From 630D-37 sp037447295 (GTDB lineage: Bacteria > Chloroflexota > Anaerolineae > Anaerolineales > Villigracilaceae), in NCBI GenBank assembly GCA_037447295.1, contig JBBIGZ010000018.1, positions 1-43,580 of the forward strand: a stretch of 43,580 bases of DNA, given 5' to 3'. Shown piece by piece: positions 9,970 to 18,454 of the stretch (position 1 is its first letter; each line of letters begins with the position of its first letter). Under the pieces are notes generated by a model. It was not told the DNA's origin, searched no databases, and was given only the letters and a program-made list of their open reading frames with translations. A program made the translations under genes and the position numbers.

Positions 9970-10329
9970 GAGGGTCCTGCCCTGCAAAGCTCATCTCTAT
10001 GGGCTTGATCGGGAGGCGCGGGCGAACAGGAATCACGAAGGTGTAATACCACGAAGGGCACAAAGGTAGCAGAGATAAACCTTTTGCGGTGGGGCCATTT
10101 TGGGCCAAAAATCCATCTTCTGTTCCATAAAACCCGTGCGATCGGTCGGACGTGATCGCCGTGAACTCAATGCTCAGAAAACCCATCACCATAGCTATGT
10201 CTATCGTTCTGAGCAAAATGTCGTAAAATAAGAGTAAAAGAAGGATGGATCGGTCGGTAGCAGAGGAAATGCTGAGAGATGTTCCCAAAAGCGTTTTGTT
10301 CTGCGCACCAAGGCTGAAAAGATAGATCT
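9970..10329. other. Intergenic region between divergent tetR and diguanylate cyclase genes
   Basis: No credible coding frame or RNA gene is seen. At 10046-10063 there is a ccacgaagggcacaaagg word of the kind found in dispersed intergenic repeats. Two sites (near 10142 and 10247) contain tcggtcgg-like half-matches to the TetR operator but lack the second arm. A taaaat box near 10223 could belong to the downstream gene, without a good -35. Confidence 0.4.
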
Positions 10330-13300
10330 ATGCATACCCCACAAGTGCTTCTGGCGCTGGTTTTGCTCATCCTGGGAGGCTTTTATGCCTGGGTAGGCAT
10401 CTATATTTCGCATCGTCAGATAAAGGCCCGCGCCTCTTTTATGGGCATGATGCTCAGCATGAGTCTGTGGAGCCTTTTCTACGGACTGGAGATCATGGCC
10501 AACACCCTCTCGGCAAAATTGCTATGGGCGCGGATGGGATATTTGGGGATTGTCAGCCTGCCGGTTTTCTGGCTCACCTTCGTTCTGACCTTCATCGGCC
10601 ATTCTGATCTTCTCACGAAGCGTTTCCACCGTGCCTTATGGATCATTCCACTGCTGACCCTGGGAATGGTATGGACCAACGATCTTCACCACAGTATTTG
10701 GAGCGCCTATTGGATTGACGAAACCTCGCCCTTTTTCCTTGCTGTTTATCAGCATGGCTGGTACTTTTGGATCCACACGATCTATTCCTACGGTTTGATC
10801 TTGGCAGGGACGGTGATCCTGGGGGTGTCTTCGCTCCAATTGGTGGGAATCTATCGCTTGCAATCCTTGAGCATGTTCTTCGGAATGTTGGTGGCTATTT
10901 CAGGAAATCTCCTATACTTGAGTGGTCTGCTTTCTATTCCCGGCCTCGATGTGACTCCAATTACCTTTTTTCCGACCACATTAAGCATCCTCTGGGCAAT
11001 ACGGCGCTATCGCCTTTTAGAAGTTGCCCCGTTGTCTTTTGGCCAGATCGTAGAAACTTTCTGGGAAGCGGTCATTGTTTTAGATGAGCACCAGAGGGTG
11101 CTTTATATGAACCCGGCTGCCGAAGCACTGATCGGCAAGACATATGAAAGCGTAGTCGGGAAGCCGTTCTATGAGGTGTGTCAATTTGCTCAATCCTTGC
11201 GTAACGATCTATCTGGTGTAGTAGAACGTCAGGTGGAGATTGCTTTGGAGAAAGAGGGGCAGGAGATCGTCATGGAGATCGCTCTGCACCCTATCGAACT
11301 GATCCATCGCGGACAGAAAGGCACACTGCTGGTACTGCGCAATGTGACCGAAGTGCGCTTGGCGCAGCGGGCAAAAGAACGCTGGACGGCCATTCTGCAG
11401 ACGCTTTCCGTTACTGCAGTCGAGCTCATGCGTGCCTCTGCCTGGGAAGATGTCACGCCGGCCGTTTTGGAAGCACTGGGGCGGGCCGCAGATGTCAGCC
11501 GGGTATACCTTTTTCAAAATCTGATAGAGCATCCGAATACTCTCATCTTCTCTCAACGTTTTGAATGGGCCGCACCACACGCCAGCCCACAAATCGAGAA
11601 CCCAGAACTCAAAGCATTCCGTCCCATGGAACAGGGATTTGAACGCTGGGTTGGATTGCTCTCCGAAAATAAGGTAATCAATGGACCTATCCGTACATTT
11701 CCGCCAGCGGAACGCCCAATCCTGGAAGCGCAAGAGATCCGTTCCATCCTGGTTGTTCCCATCTTTGTAGAAGGGAGGTGGTGGGGGTTCCTGGGCTTTG
11801 ATGAGTGTCGTTCGGAACGCAAGTGGGAGACAAATGAAATACAGGCCTTACGCCTTTCTGCTGAGCTCTTTAGCGCTGCCATTCAACGTCAGACAATGCA
11901 ATTTGAAATGGAGCAGCACCAGCAAACGTTAGATGTTATGCAAGAGATTATCATGCTGGCGCTCCAAAGCTATACGCTGGAAAGCATGGGGCAAACGTTG
12001 GTTGATCACTTGGGCATGCTGACCGGGGCGGAGCATGCTTTCTTTACCCTCTGGGATGAGGAGCAGCAACGGGTGGTGCCTTTAGCCGCTTACGGAAAAT
12101 ATCGTGATGTGTATTCCAGAATGGCTCCCAAAGCGGGAGGACAAACCCTCACCGCTGCGGCACTGGAACGAGGGGGAACGCTGATCGTGGAAGATACCTT
12201 GAATACGCCCTACCTCGATCCCCAGATCGCCAGACAGTTTGAAACACGTTGTATGCTGGTGTTGCCTCTGATCGCCGATGGTCAACGGCTGGGGGCGCTC
12301 TTGCTGGGATACTCTCATCCCCATACCTTTACAGCCCAGGAAATTGCTATTGGCGAGCGGACGGCGGCGCTGGTCGCTCTGGTTTTGCTCAAATTCAATG
12401 CTGTGGCGCGGGCCGAACGGCGTGCCCAAGAAGCAGATACCCTGCGCCACGCCGGAGCAGCCATCGTTTCTACCTTGCAGCTGAATGAAGTGATCGAGCG
12501 CATTCTCGATGAACTCCAGAAGGTGATCCCTTATGATAGTGCCTCCGTGCAACTGTTAAAGGATGGTGTGCTGGAGATTGTAGGCGGGCGTGGTTGGGAA
12601 GATGTGCGTCAGGTACTTGGAATACGCTTTCCGTTGGACGGAAGCAATCCAAACACGGTAGTGATTCAAACGCTGGAACCCCTCTTGTTGAAGAACACCT
12701 CTTCCTATCCTGAGTTCCAAAAGCCGCCTCACCATCGCATTCGCTCCTGGTTGGGAGTGCCGCTGCTGGCCCATGGGCGCGCCATTGGCCTCTTAGCCAT
12801 TGATAGCTATCATGAAAACTTTTTCACCCAGGAACACGTCAATCTGCTGACAGCTTTCGCCAATCAGGTGGCGATGGCGCTAGAAAATGCACGTCTCTAC
12901 GAAGAAACTCAGATGCAGGCCCTTACCGATCCACTTACCGGTCTTTACAACCGGCGTGGTTTGATAGAGCTGGGCAAGATCGAGCTGGGGCGTGTCCTAC
13001 GCCAACAGAAACCGTTTTCCTGTGTTATGTTGGATATCGATCACTTCAAACGGATGAATGATACCTACGGTCACTTGGTGGGCGATCAGGTGTTGCATGT
13101 GTTGGCCCGGCGCTGTGAAAAAGCCACCCGCGAGCTGGACTTGATCGGACGCTATGGTGGGGAGGAATTCCTAATTCTTCTACCAGAAGCCGATTGGCAT
13201 GCTGCCTTGAATATTGCCAATCGTCTGCGTATTCTGGTGGCAGAAGCCGCAATCCCCACTCGTGTCGGGCCGCTACGGGTGACGATTAGCCTGGGCGTGA

Positions 13301-13425
13301 GCCAGTACACTGCTACCGATGGGGGGCTGGAAGCACTCATCGAACGCGCTGATCGGGCGCTCTATCAGGCCAAGGAGAGAGGGCGCAATCAGGCTGTGGC
13401 CTTTGAGGAAATGCGCCAGACTTGA
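10330..13425 (+). CDS. Membrane sensor diguanylate cyclase (7TM-PAS-GAF-GAF-GAF-GGDEF)
   Basis: A 1031-residue c-di-GMP synthase. Residues 1-225 hold about seven hydrophobic helices of the histidine-kinase N-terminal 7TM type (SLWSLFYGLEIMAN...LLWARMGYLGI). A PAS domain follows (about 235-345, TFWEAVIVLDEHQRVLYMNPAA), then three GAF domains (about 355-530, 540-695, 710-865). The C-terminal GGDEF domain has an active-site GGEEF (943-947) and, five residues upstream, an RELD (934-937) that matches the inhibitory I-site RxxD, so product inhibition is likely. There is no EAL domain and no kinase domain. The ATG at 10330 has only a weak ribosome-binding site. The 3' end overlaps the converging methyltransferase gene by 37 nt. 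Confidence 0.93.
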   Translation: MHTPQVLLALVLLILGGFYAWVGIYISHRQIKARASFMGMMLSMSLWSLFYGLEIMANTLSAKLLWARMGYLGIVSLPVFWLTFVLTFIGHSDLLTKRFHRALWIIPLLTLGMVWTNDLHHSIWSAYWIDETSPFFLAVYQHGWYFWIHTIYSYGLILAGTVILGVSSLQLVGIYRLQSLSMFFGMLVAISGNLLYLSGLLSIPGLDVTPITFFPTTLSILWAIRRYRLLEVAPLSFGQIVETFWEAVIVLDEHQRVLYMNPAAEALIGKTYESVVGKPFYEVCQFAQSLRNDLSGVVERQVEIALEKEGQEIVMEIALHPIELIHRGQKGTLLVLRNVTEVRLAQRAKERWTAILQTLSVTAVELMRASAWEDVTPAVLEALGRAADVSRVYLFQNLIEHPNTLIFSQRFEWAAPHASPQIENPELKAFRPMEQGFERWVGLLSENKVINGPIRTFPPAERPILEAQEIRSILVVPIFVEGRWWGFLGFDECRSERKWETNEIQALRLSAELFSAAIQRQTMQFEMEQHQQTLDVMQEIIMLALQSYTLESMGQTLVDHLGMLTGAEHAFFTLWDEEQQRVVPLAAYGKYRDVYSRMAPKAGGQTLTAAALERGGTLIVEDTLNTPYLDPQIARQFETRCMLVLPLIADGQRLGALLLGYSHPHTFTAQEIAIGERTAALVALVLLKFNAVARAERRAQEADTLRHAGAAIVSTLQLNEVIERILDELQKVIPYDSASVQLLKDGVLEIVGGRGWEDVRQVLGIRFPLDGSNPNTVVIQTLEPLLLKNTSSYPEFQKPPHHRIRSWLGVPLLAHGRAIGLLAIDSYHENFFTQEHVNLLTAFANQVAMALENARLYEETQMQALTDPLTGLYNRRGLIELGKIELGRVLRQQKPFSCVMLDIDHFKRMNDTYGHLVGDQVLHVLARRCEKATRELDLIGRYGGEEFLILLPEADWHAALNIANRLRILVAEAAIPTRVGPLRVTISLGVSQYTATDGGLEALIERADRALYQAKERGRNQAVAFEEMRQT

Positions 13426-14129
13426 TATAAACCGAGGCGATGATTTTCTCCATCTGAGAAAAAGGTTTCCACGATTTCAAATTCGGCCTCACTTGCTAGT
13501 TGTTCTAACTCAGAGAGGCTGAAATGGTGAACGTAGCGCAAGCCGCGCCCGCCGTGTCGCCAATCGAGCAGGTAATCTCCTTCTTCAAGGTCGGCAGCGC
13601 TCAATCCAACGCTTTCCCAGGGTTGAATGCGCCGGCTCAGGCGAGGACTATTGAGGAATTGCCATTCTGAGTGATAGAAGAAGCCTTGGGGGTGCAAAAG
13701 ACGACGCACTGCCTGTAACAGATGCAAACGCAGCGCATGGCCAGGAATATGATGGAGCACGGCAAAGGCTGTGATCCGATCGAAAGGCGCGGCACGTGCT
13801 ACTCGGCTTTCCCACTCCTCCGTCCGGGTTAGATCGGCCTGGAGGAAGAGCGCCGAATACCCTGTCGGGATGCGCGCAGCTTCACGGAGCAGGGGAATGC
13901 TAAAGTCCAGACCTAGGTATCCGCCGCGATGACCGGCCTCGGCCAGCTCACGCGCCAATTGGCCGCCACCACAGCCCAGGTCCAGGATACGATCCGTTGC
14001 TTTCCATCGATTTATTAATTGTCGAACCCCCGGCTGCACCCGGCGGCGGGTGATGGCAAAAGCCTCGCCGAAATCCTGGTAGAATTGACGATTGATCTCG
14101 ATTAACTGCCGAACAACTTCTGGTTTCAC
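13389..14129 (-). CDS. Class I SAM methyltransferase, Trm9/ALKBH8-like
   Basis: A 246-residue Rossmann-fold methyltransferase with motif I ILDLGCGGGQLARELA, a motif II acid (YLGLDFS) and a motif IV region AFAVLHHIPGHALRLHLLQ. The C-terminal pattern (LRYVHHFSLSELEQLAS...YQVW) resembles Trm9-type enzymes, which methylate carboxymethyluridine at tRNA wobble position 34. The start is a GTG (14129-14127), the only option because a stop lies four codons upstream. It is head-to-head with elp3, one base apart, and Elp3 makes the expected substrate group. The functional assignment is inference from motif and neighbour. A TATAAT box 8 nt upstream suggests a leaderless mRNA. Confidence 0.82.
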   Translation of the reverse strand: MKPEVVRQLIEINRQFYQDFGEAFAITRRRVQPGVRQLINRWKATDRILDLGCGGGQLARELAEAGHRGGYLGLDFSIPLLREAARIPTGYSALFLQADLTRTEEWESRVARAAPFDRITAFAVLHHIPGHALRLHLLQAVRRLLHPQGFFYHSEWQFLNSPRLSRRIQPWESVGLSAADLEEGDYLLDWRHGGRGLRYVHHFSLSELEQLASEAEFEIVETFFSDGENHRLGLYQVWRISSKATA

Positions 14130-14130
14130 G

Positions 14131-15801
14131 ATGGCTGATTATACGATAGAAATCCTGGAACGACAGCGCCTGTGGCGTGAGCGAAAATCCCTAAACGATG
14201 CAAAACGGGAAGCCGCTCGGCGCGCTTTATTGGCAATTCAGCGCGGGGAGGATGTGTTACGTGTCTTGCGTGCCCAGCCTTTGCCCGATGGCAGCTTCCT
14301 GAGCAAATCTGCCTTGGTGAGCGTTTACTATGAGCTGGTGCAGCGCGGCGAATTACAGGCCGATGCGCGGCTGCTGGAGCGCATTCGTCTAAAGCCGGTA
14401 CGCACGCTTTCCGGCGTTACTACGGTGACGGTGCTGACCAAGCCCTATCCTTGTCCCGGCAAATGTATCTTTTGTCCGACGGATGTGCGCATGCCGAAAT
14501 CCTATCTGCCGGATGAGCCGGGGGCGATGCGTGGCCTGGAACATGCGTTTGACCCGTATGCCCAGGTGCGGGCGCGCTTGGAAGCACTGCAGGCGACAGG
14601 GCATCCGACCGATAAGATCGAATTACTCATTCTGGGCGGCACCTGGAGCGCCTATCGCCGCGATTACCAGGCTTGGTTTGTGCGCCGCTGCTTTGAGGCG
14701 CTGAACGAAGAAGGAGCGCCCCAGGAAGCGGACCCGACGCGCGATCGCCCGCCTCAGCCGATCGATTTACAAGCTCTGGCAGAGGTTCATTGTCGCAATG
14801 AGGACTCACCTCATCGGAATGTCGGGCTGGTGATCGAAACCCGACCGGATGAGGTCACGCCGGAAGAAATCCGCTGGTTACGTACGTTGGGGGTGACCAA
14901 AGTGCAGCTCGGCGCCCAGAGCCTGGATGACCGCATCTTGGAACTTAATCAACGCGGGCATAATGTGGAAACGACGCACCGGGCTGTGCGCCTGTTACGG
15001 GCTGCCGGCTTCAAGATCGTCTTACACTGGATGTCGAATTTGCTCGGTGCTACGCCGGAAAGCGATCGCGAGGATTTTGCCCGCCTGTGGCAGGGGCTTT
15101 GCCCGGATGAGATCAAAATTTACCCCACCCAGTTGTTGGAAAATGCCGATCTCTATGCCTTTTGGAAACGTGGCGAATACCGGCCTTACACAACGGAGCA
15201 ATTGATCGATCTCCTAGCGGATCTTAAAGTCACCATCCCGCCGTATTGTCGCGTCAACCGCGTGATCCGCGATATTCCTTCTACCCATGTGGTGGCCGGA
15301 AACCGCCGCACCAGCCTGCGCCAGGATGTTTTGCGCGAAATGGAACGACGCGGCACGCGCTGCCGCTGCATTCGCTGTCGCGAGGTGCGCGAGCAATCTG
15401 TACACCCGGAAATTCTAGATTTCCAGGACCTGACCTACCGAGCCGATGGAGCAGAGGAGCATTTTCTTTCCTTTATCACCCCGCAGGATCGCTTGGCCGG
15501 CTTTTTACGGCTTTCGCTGCCCCAGGTGGATGCACCGGATGTGGGGATCGCCGAACTAGAAGGGGCGGCGTTGATCCGCGAGGTCCATGTCTATGGGCAA
15601 TCGTTGCCGGTGGGAGCCGAACGAGAGGGGGCAGCACAACATGTCGGTTTGGGCACCCGTTTGCTGCAGGAAGCTGAAAAGTTGGCCCGCGCCCACGGCT
15701 ATCGCCGCCTGGCAGTCATCGCGGCCGTTGGCACGCGGCGCTATTACCTTGCCCGTGGCTTCCGGCGCGGTGAGCTCTATCTGATCAAGGATCTGGAATA
15801 A
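14131..15801 (+). CDS. elp3: tRNA uridine(34) acetyltransferase Elp3 (radical SAM/GNAT)
   Basis: A 556-residue Elp3. It has an N-terminal tRNA-binding region, a radical SAM domain whose iron-sulfur cysteines are C108, C112 and C115 (CPGKCIFCPT), an auxiliary Cys cluster around RCRCIRCRE, and a C-terminal GNAT domain (HVGLGTRLLQEAEKLA, about residues 410-556). Elp3 uses acetyl-CoA and SAM to make 5-carboxymethyl-type uridine at the wobble position; bacterial forms act without the other Elongator subunits. The start ATG at 14131 is chosen because it fits family N-termini; an in-frame TTG at 14092 would add 13 unsupported residues. No Shine-Dalgarno is visible. The chromate transporter gene begins 5 bp after the stop. 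Confidence 0.95.
   Translation: MADYTIEILERQRLWRERKSLNDAKREAARRALLAIQRGEDVLRVLRAQPLPDGSFLSKSALVSVYYELVQRGELQADARLLERIRLKPVRTLSGVTTVTVLTKPYPCPGKCIFCPTDVRMPKSYLPDEPGAMRGLEHAFDPYAQVRARLEALQATGHPTDKIELLILGGTWSAYRRDYQAWFVRRCFEALNEEGAPQEADPTRDRPPQPIDLQALAEVHCRNEDSPHRNVGLVIETRPDEVTPEEIRWLRTLGVTKVQLGAQSLDDRILELNQRGHNVETTHRAVRLLRAAGFKIVLHWMSNLLGATPESDREDFARLWQGLCPDEIKIYPTQLLENADLYAFWKRGEYRPYTTEQLIDLLADLKVTIPPYCRVNRVIRDIPSTHVVAGNRRTSLRQDVLREMERRGTRCRCIRCREVREQSVHPEILDFQDLTYRADGAEEHFLSFITPQDRLAGFLRLSLPQVDAPDVGIAELEGAALIREVHVYGQSLPVGAEREGAAQHVGLGTRLLQEAEKLARAHGYRRLAVIAAVGTRRYYLARGFRRGELYLIKDLE
14138..14143 (-). promoter_or_regulatory. -10 box for the methyltransferase, inside elp3 codons 3-5
   Basis: The minus strand reads TATAAT, followed by 8 nt and the GTG start. 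The predicted start point is at or one base before the GTG. No matching -35 was found, so this is tentative. Confidence 0.45.
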
Positions 15802-15806
15802 CGCGT

Positions 15807-16322
15807 ATGGAACTGCTTTCGCTCTTCTGGATTTTTCTCAAGGTCAACATGCTGAGCATTTCCGGTTTAGCATCCATCGGTCTATTGCACCAGGAGGTCG
15901 TCGGTCGTTGGGTCACCAATGAGCAGTTTGTGCAGGCGGTTTCCTTTGCCAGCGTTTTGCCCGGAAGCGATGCTTTGCAGCTGGCTATGTTTATCGGCCT
16001 CCAGGCGCATGGTATGCCTGGAGCAATGGCAGCGCTTTTAGGTTCTCTCTTACCGCCCACGGTTCTCATGCTGGCTCTGGTATTGTTGCTCTATCGTCTG
16101 CGCCGCGAGGCCTGGATCAGCCGCTTTGTGGAAGGGTTGACACCGGCTGTAGCCGTCTTGATGCTCTATGTGGCATGGAAATTGCTCGGCGGTGCTTCTT
16201 TTACCCTTGATTGGCGCACCCTGCTTCTTGGCCTGGGTGCCCTAGTAGCCTTCTTGTTCAATGCGCCACCGCCGGCAGTGTTGATCGTCAGTGGTCTGGC
16301 CGGAATTTTCCTTTTCAAATGA
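15807..16322 (+). CDS. chrA: Chromate transporter, first half-size subunit
   Basis: A 171-residue membrane protein equal to one CHR domain: the N-terminal FLKVNMLSISGLASIGLLHQEVV, then VSFASVLPGSDALQLAMFIG and several hydrophobic helices. CHR family proteins export chromate or related anions. The short-chain form is encoded by two adjacent genes, as here, whose products act together with opposite topology. It follows elp3 by 5 bp and overlaps the second half gene by 4 nt (ATGA). Confidence 0.92.
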   Translation: MELLSLFWIFLKVNMLSISGLASIGLLHQEVVGRWVTNEQFVQAVSFASVLPGSDALQLAMFIGLQAHGMPGAMAALLGSLLPPTVLMLALVLLLYRLRREAWISRFVEGLTPAVAVLMLYVAWKLLGGASFTLDWRTLLLGLGALVAFLFNAPPPAVLIVSGLAGIFLFK

Positions 16323-16864
16323 CAATGAAGATCGCTAATCTTTCTTTGTTGCGCCTTTGGGCACGGCTTTTTTGGACGTTCCTGAAGGTCAATCTGATGA
16401 CTTCTTCCGGGCCGGCTTCGGTGGGATTGATTTACAAAGAGGTGGTGGGCAAAATCATGGATGAGGAGCACTTTGTCGAAGCAGTGGGGTTCTCAAATGT
16501 GGTCCCCGGTAGCGAGGCGCTGAAACTAGCTATGTTTATCGGCTACTCAGCGGGAAGAATCGGTGGGGCGCTGGCAGCCTTGCTAGGAGCGATCTTGCCA
16601 CCGACGGTGAGTATGTTAATCGTTACCCTGGCCGTGCAACAGTTCCAGGATGCACCCTGGATGAAAGGCTTCATCCGTGGTATGGCTCCGGCGCTGGCCA
16701 TGCTGGTAGCTTTAGCCGCTTGGAAAGTGTTTTATAACGGCAAACGCATTCGCAAGCGAGCTGTTCTCCTGGCAATGCTGTGTCTGCTTGCTCTCTTTGC
16801 GGGGGTGATGCCGCCTCTTGTGGTGTTATTGGCAGGCATTGTCGGTATCTGGCTCTTTCGGTGA
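16319..16864 (+). CDS. chrA: Chromate transporter, second half-size subunit
   Basis: A 181-residue paralogue of the preceding gene with the same signature (FLKVNLMTSSGPASVGLIYKEVV, FSNVVPGSEALKLAMFIG, LGAILPPTVSML). The start is the ATG at 16319, overlapping the upstream stop as ATGA; an open frame extends further upstream but lies inside the first gene. Together the two genes make the complete two-domain CHR transporter. Confidence 0.9.
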   Translation: MTMKIANLSLLRLWARLFWTFLKVNLMTSSGPASVGLIYKEVVGKIMDEEHFVEAVGFSNVVPGSEALKLAMFIGYSAGRIGGALAALLGAILPPTVSMLIVTLAVQQFQDAPWMKGFIRGMAPALAMLVALAAWKVFYNGKRIRKRAVLLAMLCLLALFAGVMPPLVVLLAGIVGIWLFR

Positions 16865-16869
16865 GGCAT

Positions 16870-17715
16870 ATGCGCGAGATGTCAGTTTCAGTTTATACCA
16901 ATGGCCATTCGGCCACCTGGCCGGCTATTGAATATGCGGCGCACCTAGCAAGTGCCAGTGCACAACCTTTGCGCCTGATTGCGATTGACGAAAGCCCGCA
17001 CTCCCCTCTCCCTGATGCGGCTCATCCTTTAGAAGCTTTCCTGGAGCAGGCTAAAGTGCTTTTTGACCGGCACGGGATTCTTTTTGAGATGGAAATATAT
17101 CGGGGGCATGCAGAGGATGTGATCCCCTTGCGGGTCAATGAGTCACCTGAGCGTTTACATTTGCTCTCGCCATTGGGGCGCCCTCCGCTGCGACGCTTGA
17201 TCTGGGGACGATCTTTTCGCCACATTATGGCAAAGGCTATCGGCCCCTTGCTTTATGTGCCGCGTTTTTCATGGCCGCCGAAAGAGGTATTGATCTGCGT
17301 GGGTGGGATCGGCTATGAGGTCACCGCCGAAAATCTCGGCCTGCGATTTGCACAGCATTTCCAGGCCCATGTGACCTTGCTAACCGTGATCCCGCCGGCC
17401 GATTTGGATTATCCGCTGGTACATCAGGTGCAGGAGCACGAACGTGATCTATGGGAGACGGATACCCCCTTGGGACGTGCCTTGCGCCGCGGTCTGCAGC
17501 AGGCAGAGAAACTCGGTCTGACCGCATCCGTTCATATTCGCCATGGAGAAGTGGTGGAACAAATCCTGAAGGAAATCCGCCAGCTTCAACCCCAACTGGT
17601 TTGCATGGGTTCGCCGTTCAGTACCCAGAGCCTGCGACACTACTACATGCCGAACGTTACTGCCGAAGTGGCCGAGGCGGGGCTGGTCCCGGTGCTCACG
17701 GCGCGCTATAGATAG
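16870..17715 (+). CDS. Tandem universal stress protein (two UspA domains)
   Basis: A 281-residue cytosolic protein with two UspA-like halves. The second half, from about residue 138, starts EVLICVGGIGYEV and ends PQLVCMGSPFSTQ...TAEVAEAGLVPVLT. The usual ATP-binding G-2x-G-9x-G(S/T) loop is not clearly complete in either half (MGSPFSTQSLRHYY is the nearest), so nucleotide binding is uncertain. The first half is diverged. The ATG at 16870 follows the transporter stop by 5 bp with a GTGAGG site; the open frame upstream of it lies inside the transporter gene. Its coupling to the chromate transporter suggests a stress-linked unit. Confidence 0.85.
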   Translation: MREMSVSVYTNGHSATWPAIEYAAHLASASAQPLRLIAIDESPHSPLPDAAHPLEAFLEQAKVLFDRHGILFEMEIYRGHAEDVIPLRVNESPERLHLLSPLGRPPLRRLIWGRSFRHIMAKAIGPLLYVPRFSWPPKEVLICVGGIGYEVTAENLGLRFAQHFQAHVTLLTVIPPADLDYPLVHQVQEHERDLWETDTPLGRALRRGLQQAEKLGLTASVHIRHGEVVEQILKEIRQLQPQLVCMGSPFSTQSLRHYYMPNVTAEVAEAGLVPVLTARYR

Positions 17716-18027
17716 GGGGCAATCCGATAATCATTTGAGCGACGCCTACCGCTCTCATCAACAATGTTTGCCGGGTTGCATTGCGGTGGCTCGATAGCGG
17801 GTCACACTGTCTGCATGCGGTTGCCAGAAGCCAAAGCCTCAGCCGGGCTTGAGCAGGTAATAGGAACGACTCATGACCTATAACTTTCTAGCAATTCTCC
17901 TTCGCAAGTGACTGGCGAGCCTTTAACGAACATTGGAGTGACCTTTACCGTATCTTTACAGGAAAAAGGTATCCTGGAAATGTGCTTCCGTAAGGAAGCC
18001 GAAATTTATCACGCAAGGAGAGTCGCT
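17716..18027 (+). other. Leader region with a GNRA hairpin before the zinc-ribbon gene
   Basis: This 312-bp gap shows no convincing gene. Near its end is a perfect 6-bp hairpin, GCTTCC-GTAA-GGAAGC (17984-17999), whose GUAA loop fits the stable GNRA class, 12 bp before the AAGGAG ribosome-binding site of the next gene. A weaker aagcc/ggctt stem lies near 17840. I recognise no known riboswitch. An in-frame extension of the next gene back to 17908 is open but has no ribosome-binding site. Confidence 0.4.
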
Positions 18028-18414
18028 ATGAAAAACGCCTGGAAATGGTTGCTCGGAATCGCGATCGTCTTACTGATCTTTGTAGCCCTGCCTTTTGGGC
18101 TAGGCTTCTTTGTCCCACGTTACGGCTTTGGCTACGGATGCTGCGGTTGGAGTGGCTATCATGGATGGGGCATGATGCCTTTTGGCCACATGGGATGGGG
18201 CATTATGCCTTTTGGCTTCTTCGGTTGGCTCTTCCCCTTGCTCTTCCTGGTGCTGATCGTCCTCGGCATTTGGTGGCTTATCAATGCTCTCAGCGGTTCT
18301 AAGAGCACAACCATAAGCTGCCCTTCCTGCGGGAAGCCGTTGGAGAGCAACTGGAAAGCTTGCCCCTATTGCGGATATTCCTTGAGCGCCGGGGAAACCG
18401 TGGAGAAGCAATGA
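18028..18414 (+). CDS. Small zinc-ribbon membrane protein, function unknown
   Basis: A 128-residue protein with one N-terminal membrane helix (WLLGIAIVLLIFVALPFGLGF), a striking Gly/Trp/Met/His/Phe-rich segment (residues about 32-62, containing CCGWSGYHGWGMMPFGHMGWG), a second membrane helix (LLFLVLIVLGIWWLI) and a C-terminal zinc ribbon (CPSCGKPL...WKACPYCGYSL). The start is set by AAGGAG 7 nt before the ATG at 18028. The zinc ribbon would face the same side as the N-terminus. The Met/His/Cys content of the middle loop could bind metal, but this is a guess. No family name is recognised. Confidence 0.8.
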   Translation: MKNAWKWLLGIAIVLLIFVALPFGLGFFVPRYGFGYGCCGWSGYHGWGMMPFGHMGWGIMPFGFFGWLFPLLFLVLIVLGIWWLINALSGSKSTTISCPSCGKPLESNWKACPYCGYSLSAGETVEKQ

Positions 18415-18438
18415 CCGACGTTGCGGAGGGTAAACTCA

Positions 18439-18447
18439 TGCTATAAT
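18439..18447 (+). promoter_or_regulatory. Extended -10 promoter of ligA (leaderless)
   Basis: TGCTATAAT is an extended -10 with a perfect TATAAT, ending 7 nt before the ligA ATG at 18455. The start point is expected at or next to the start codon. No Shine-Dalgarno lies between. Confidence 0.65.
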
Positions 18448-18454
18448 TTTTCTC

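Noticed and set aside
10140..10257. Two extra TetR-operator-like sites (tcggtcgg words)
   Set aside because: Only one arm matches; the second half of the palindrome is absent in both.
9947..10413. Several small minus-strand frames before the diguanylate cyclase
   Set aside because: They overlap the fad promoter or each other, lack start signals and resemble nothing; treated as intergenic.
17716..18027. Known riboswitch in the zinc-ribbon gene leader
   Set aside because: I compared it by eye with c-di-GMP, cobalamin, fluoride and NiCo motif cores and saw no match; only a single GNRA hairpin is clear.
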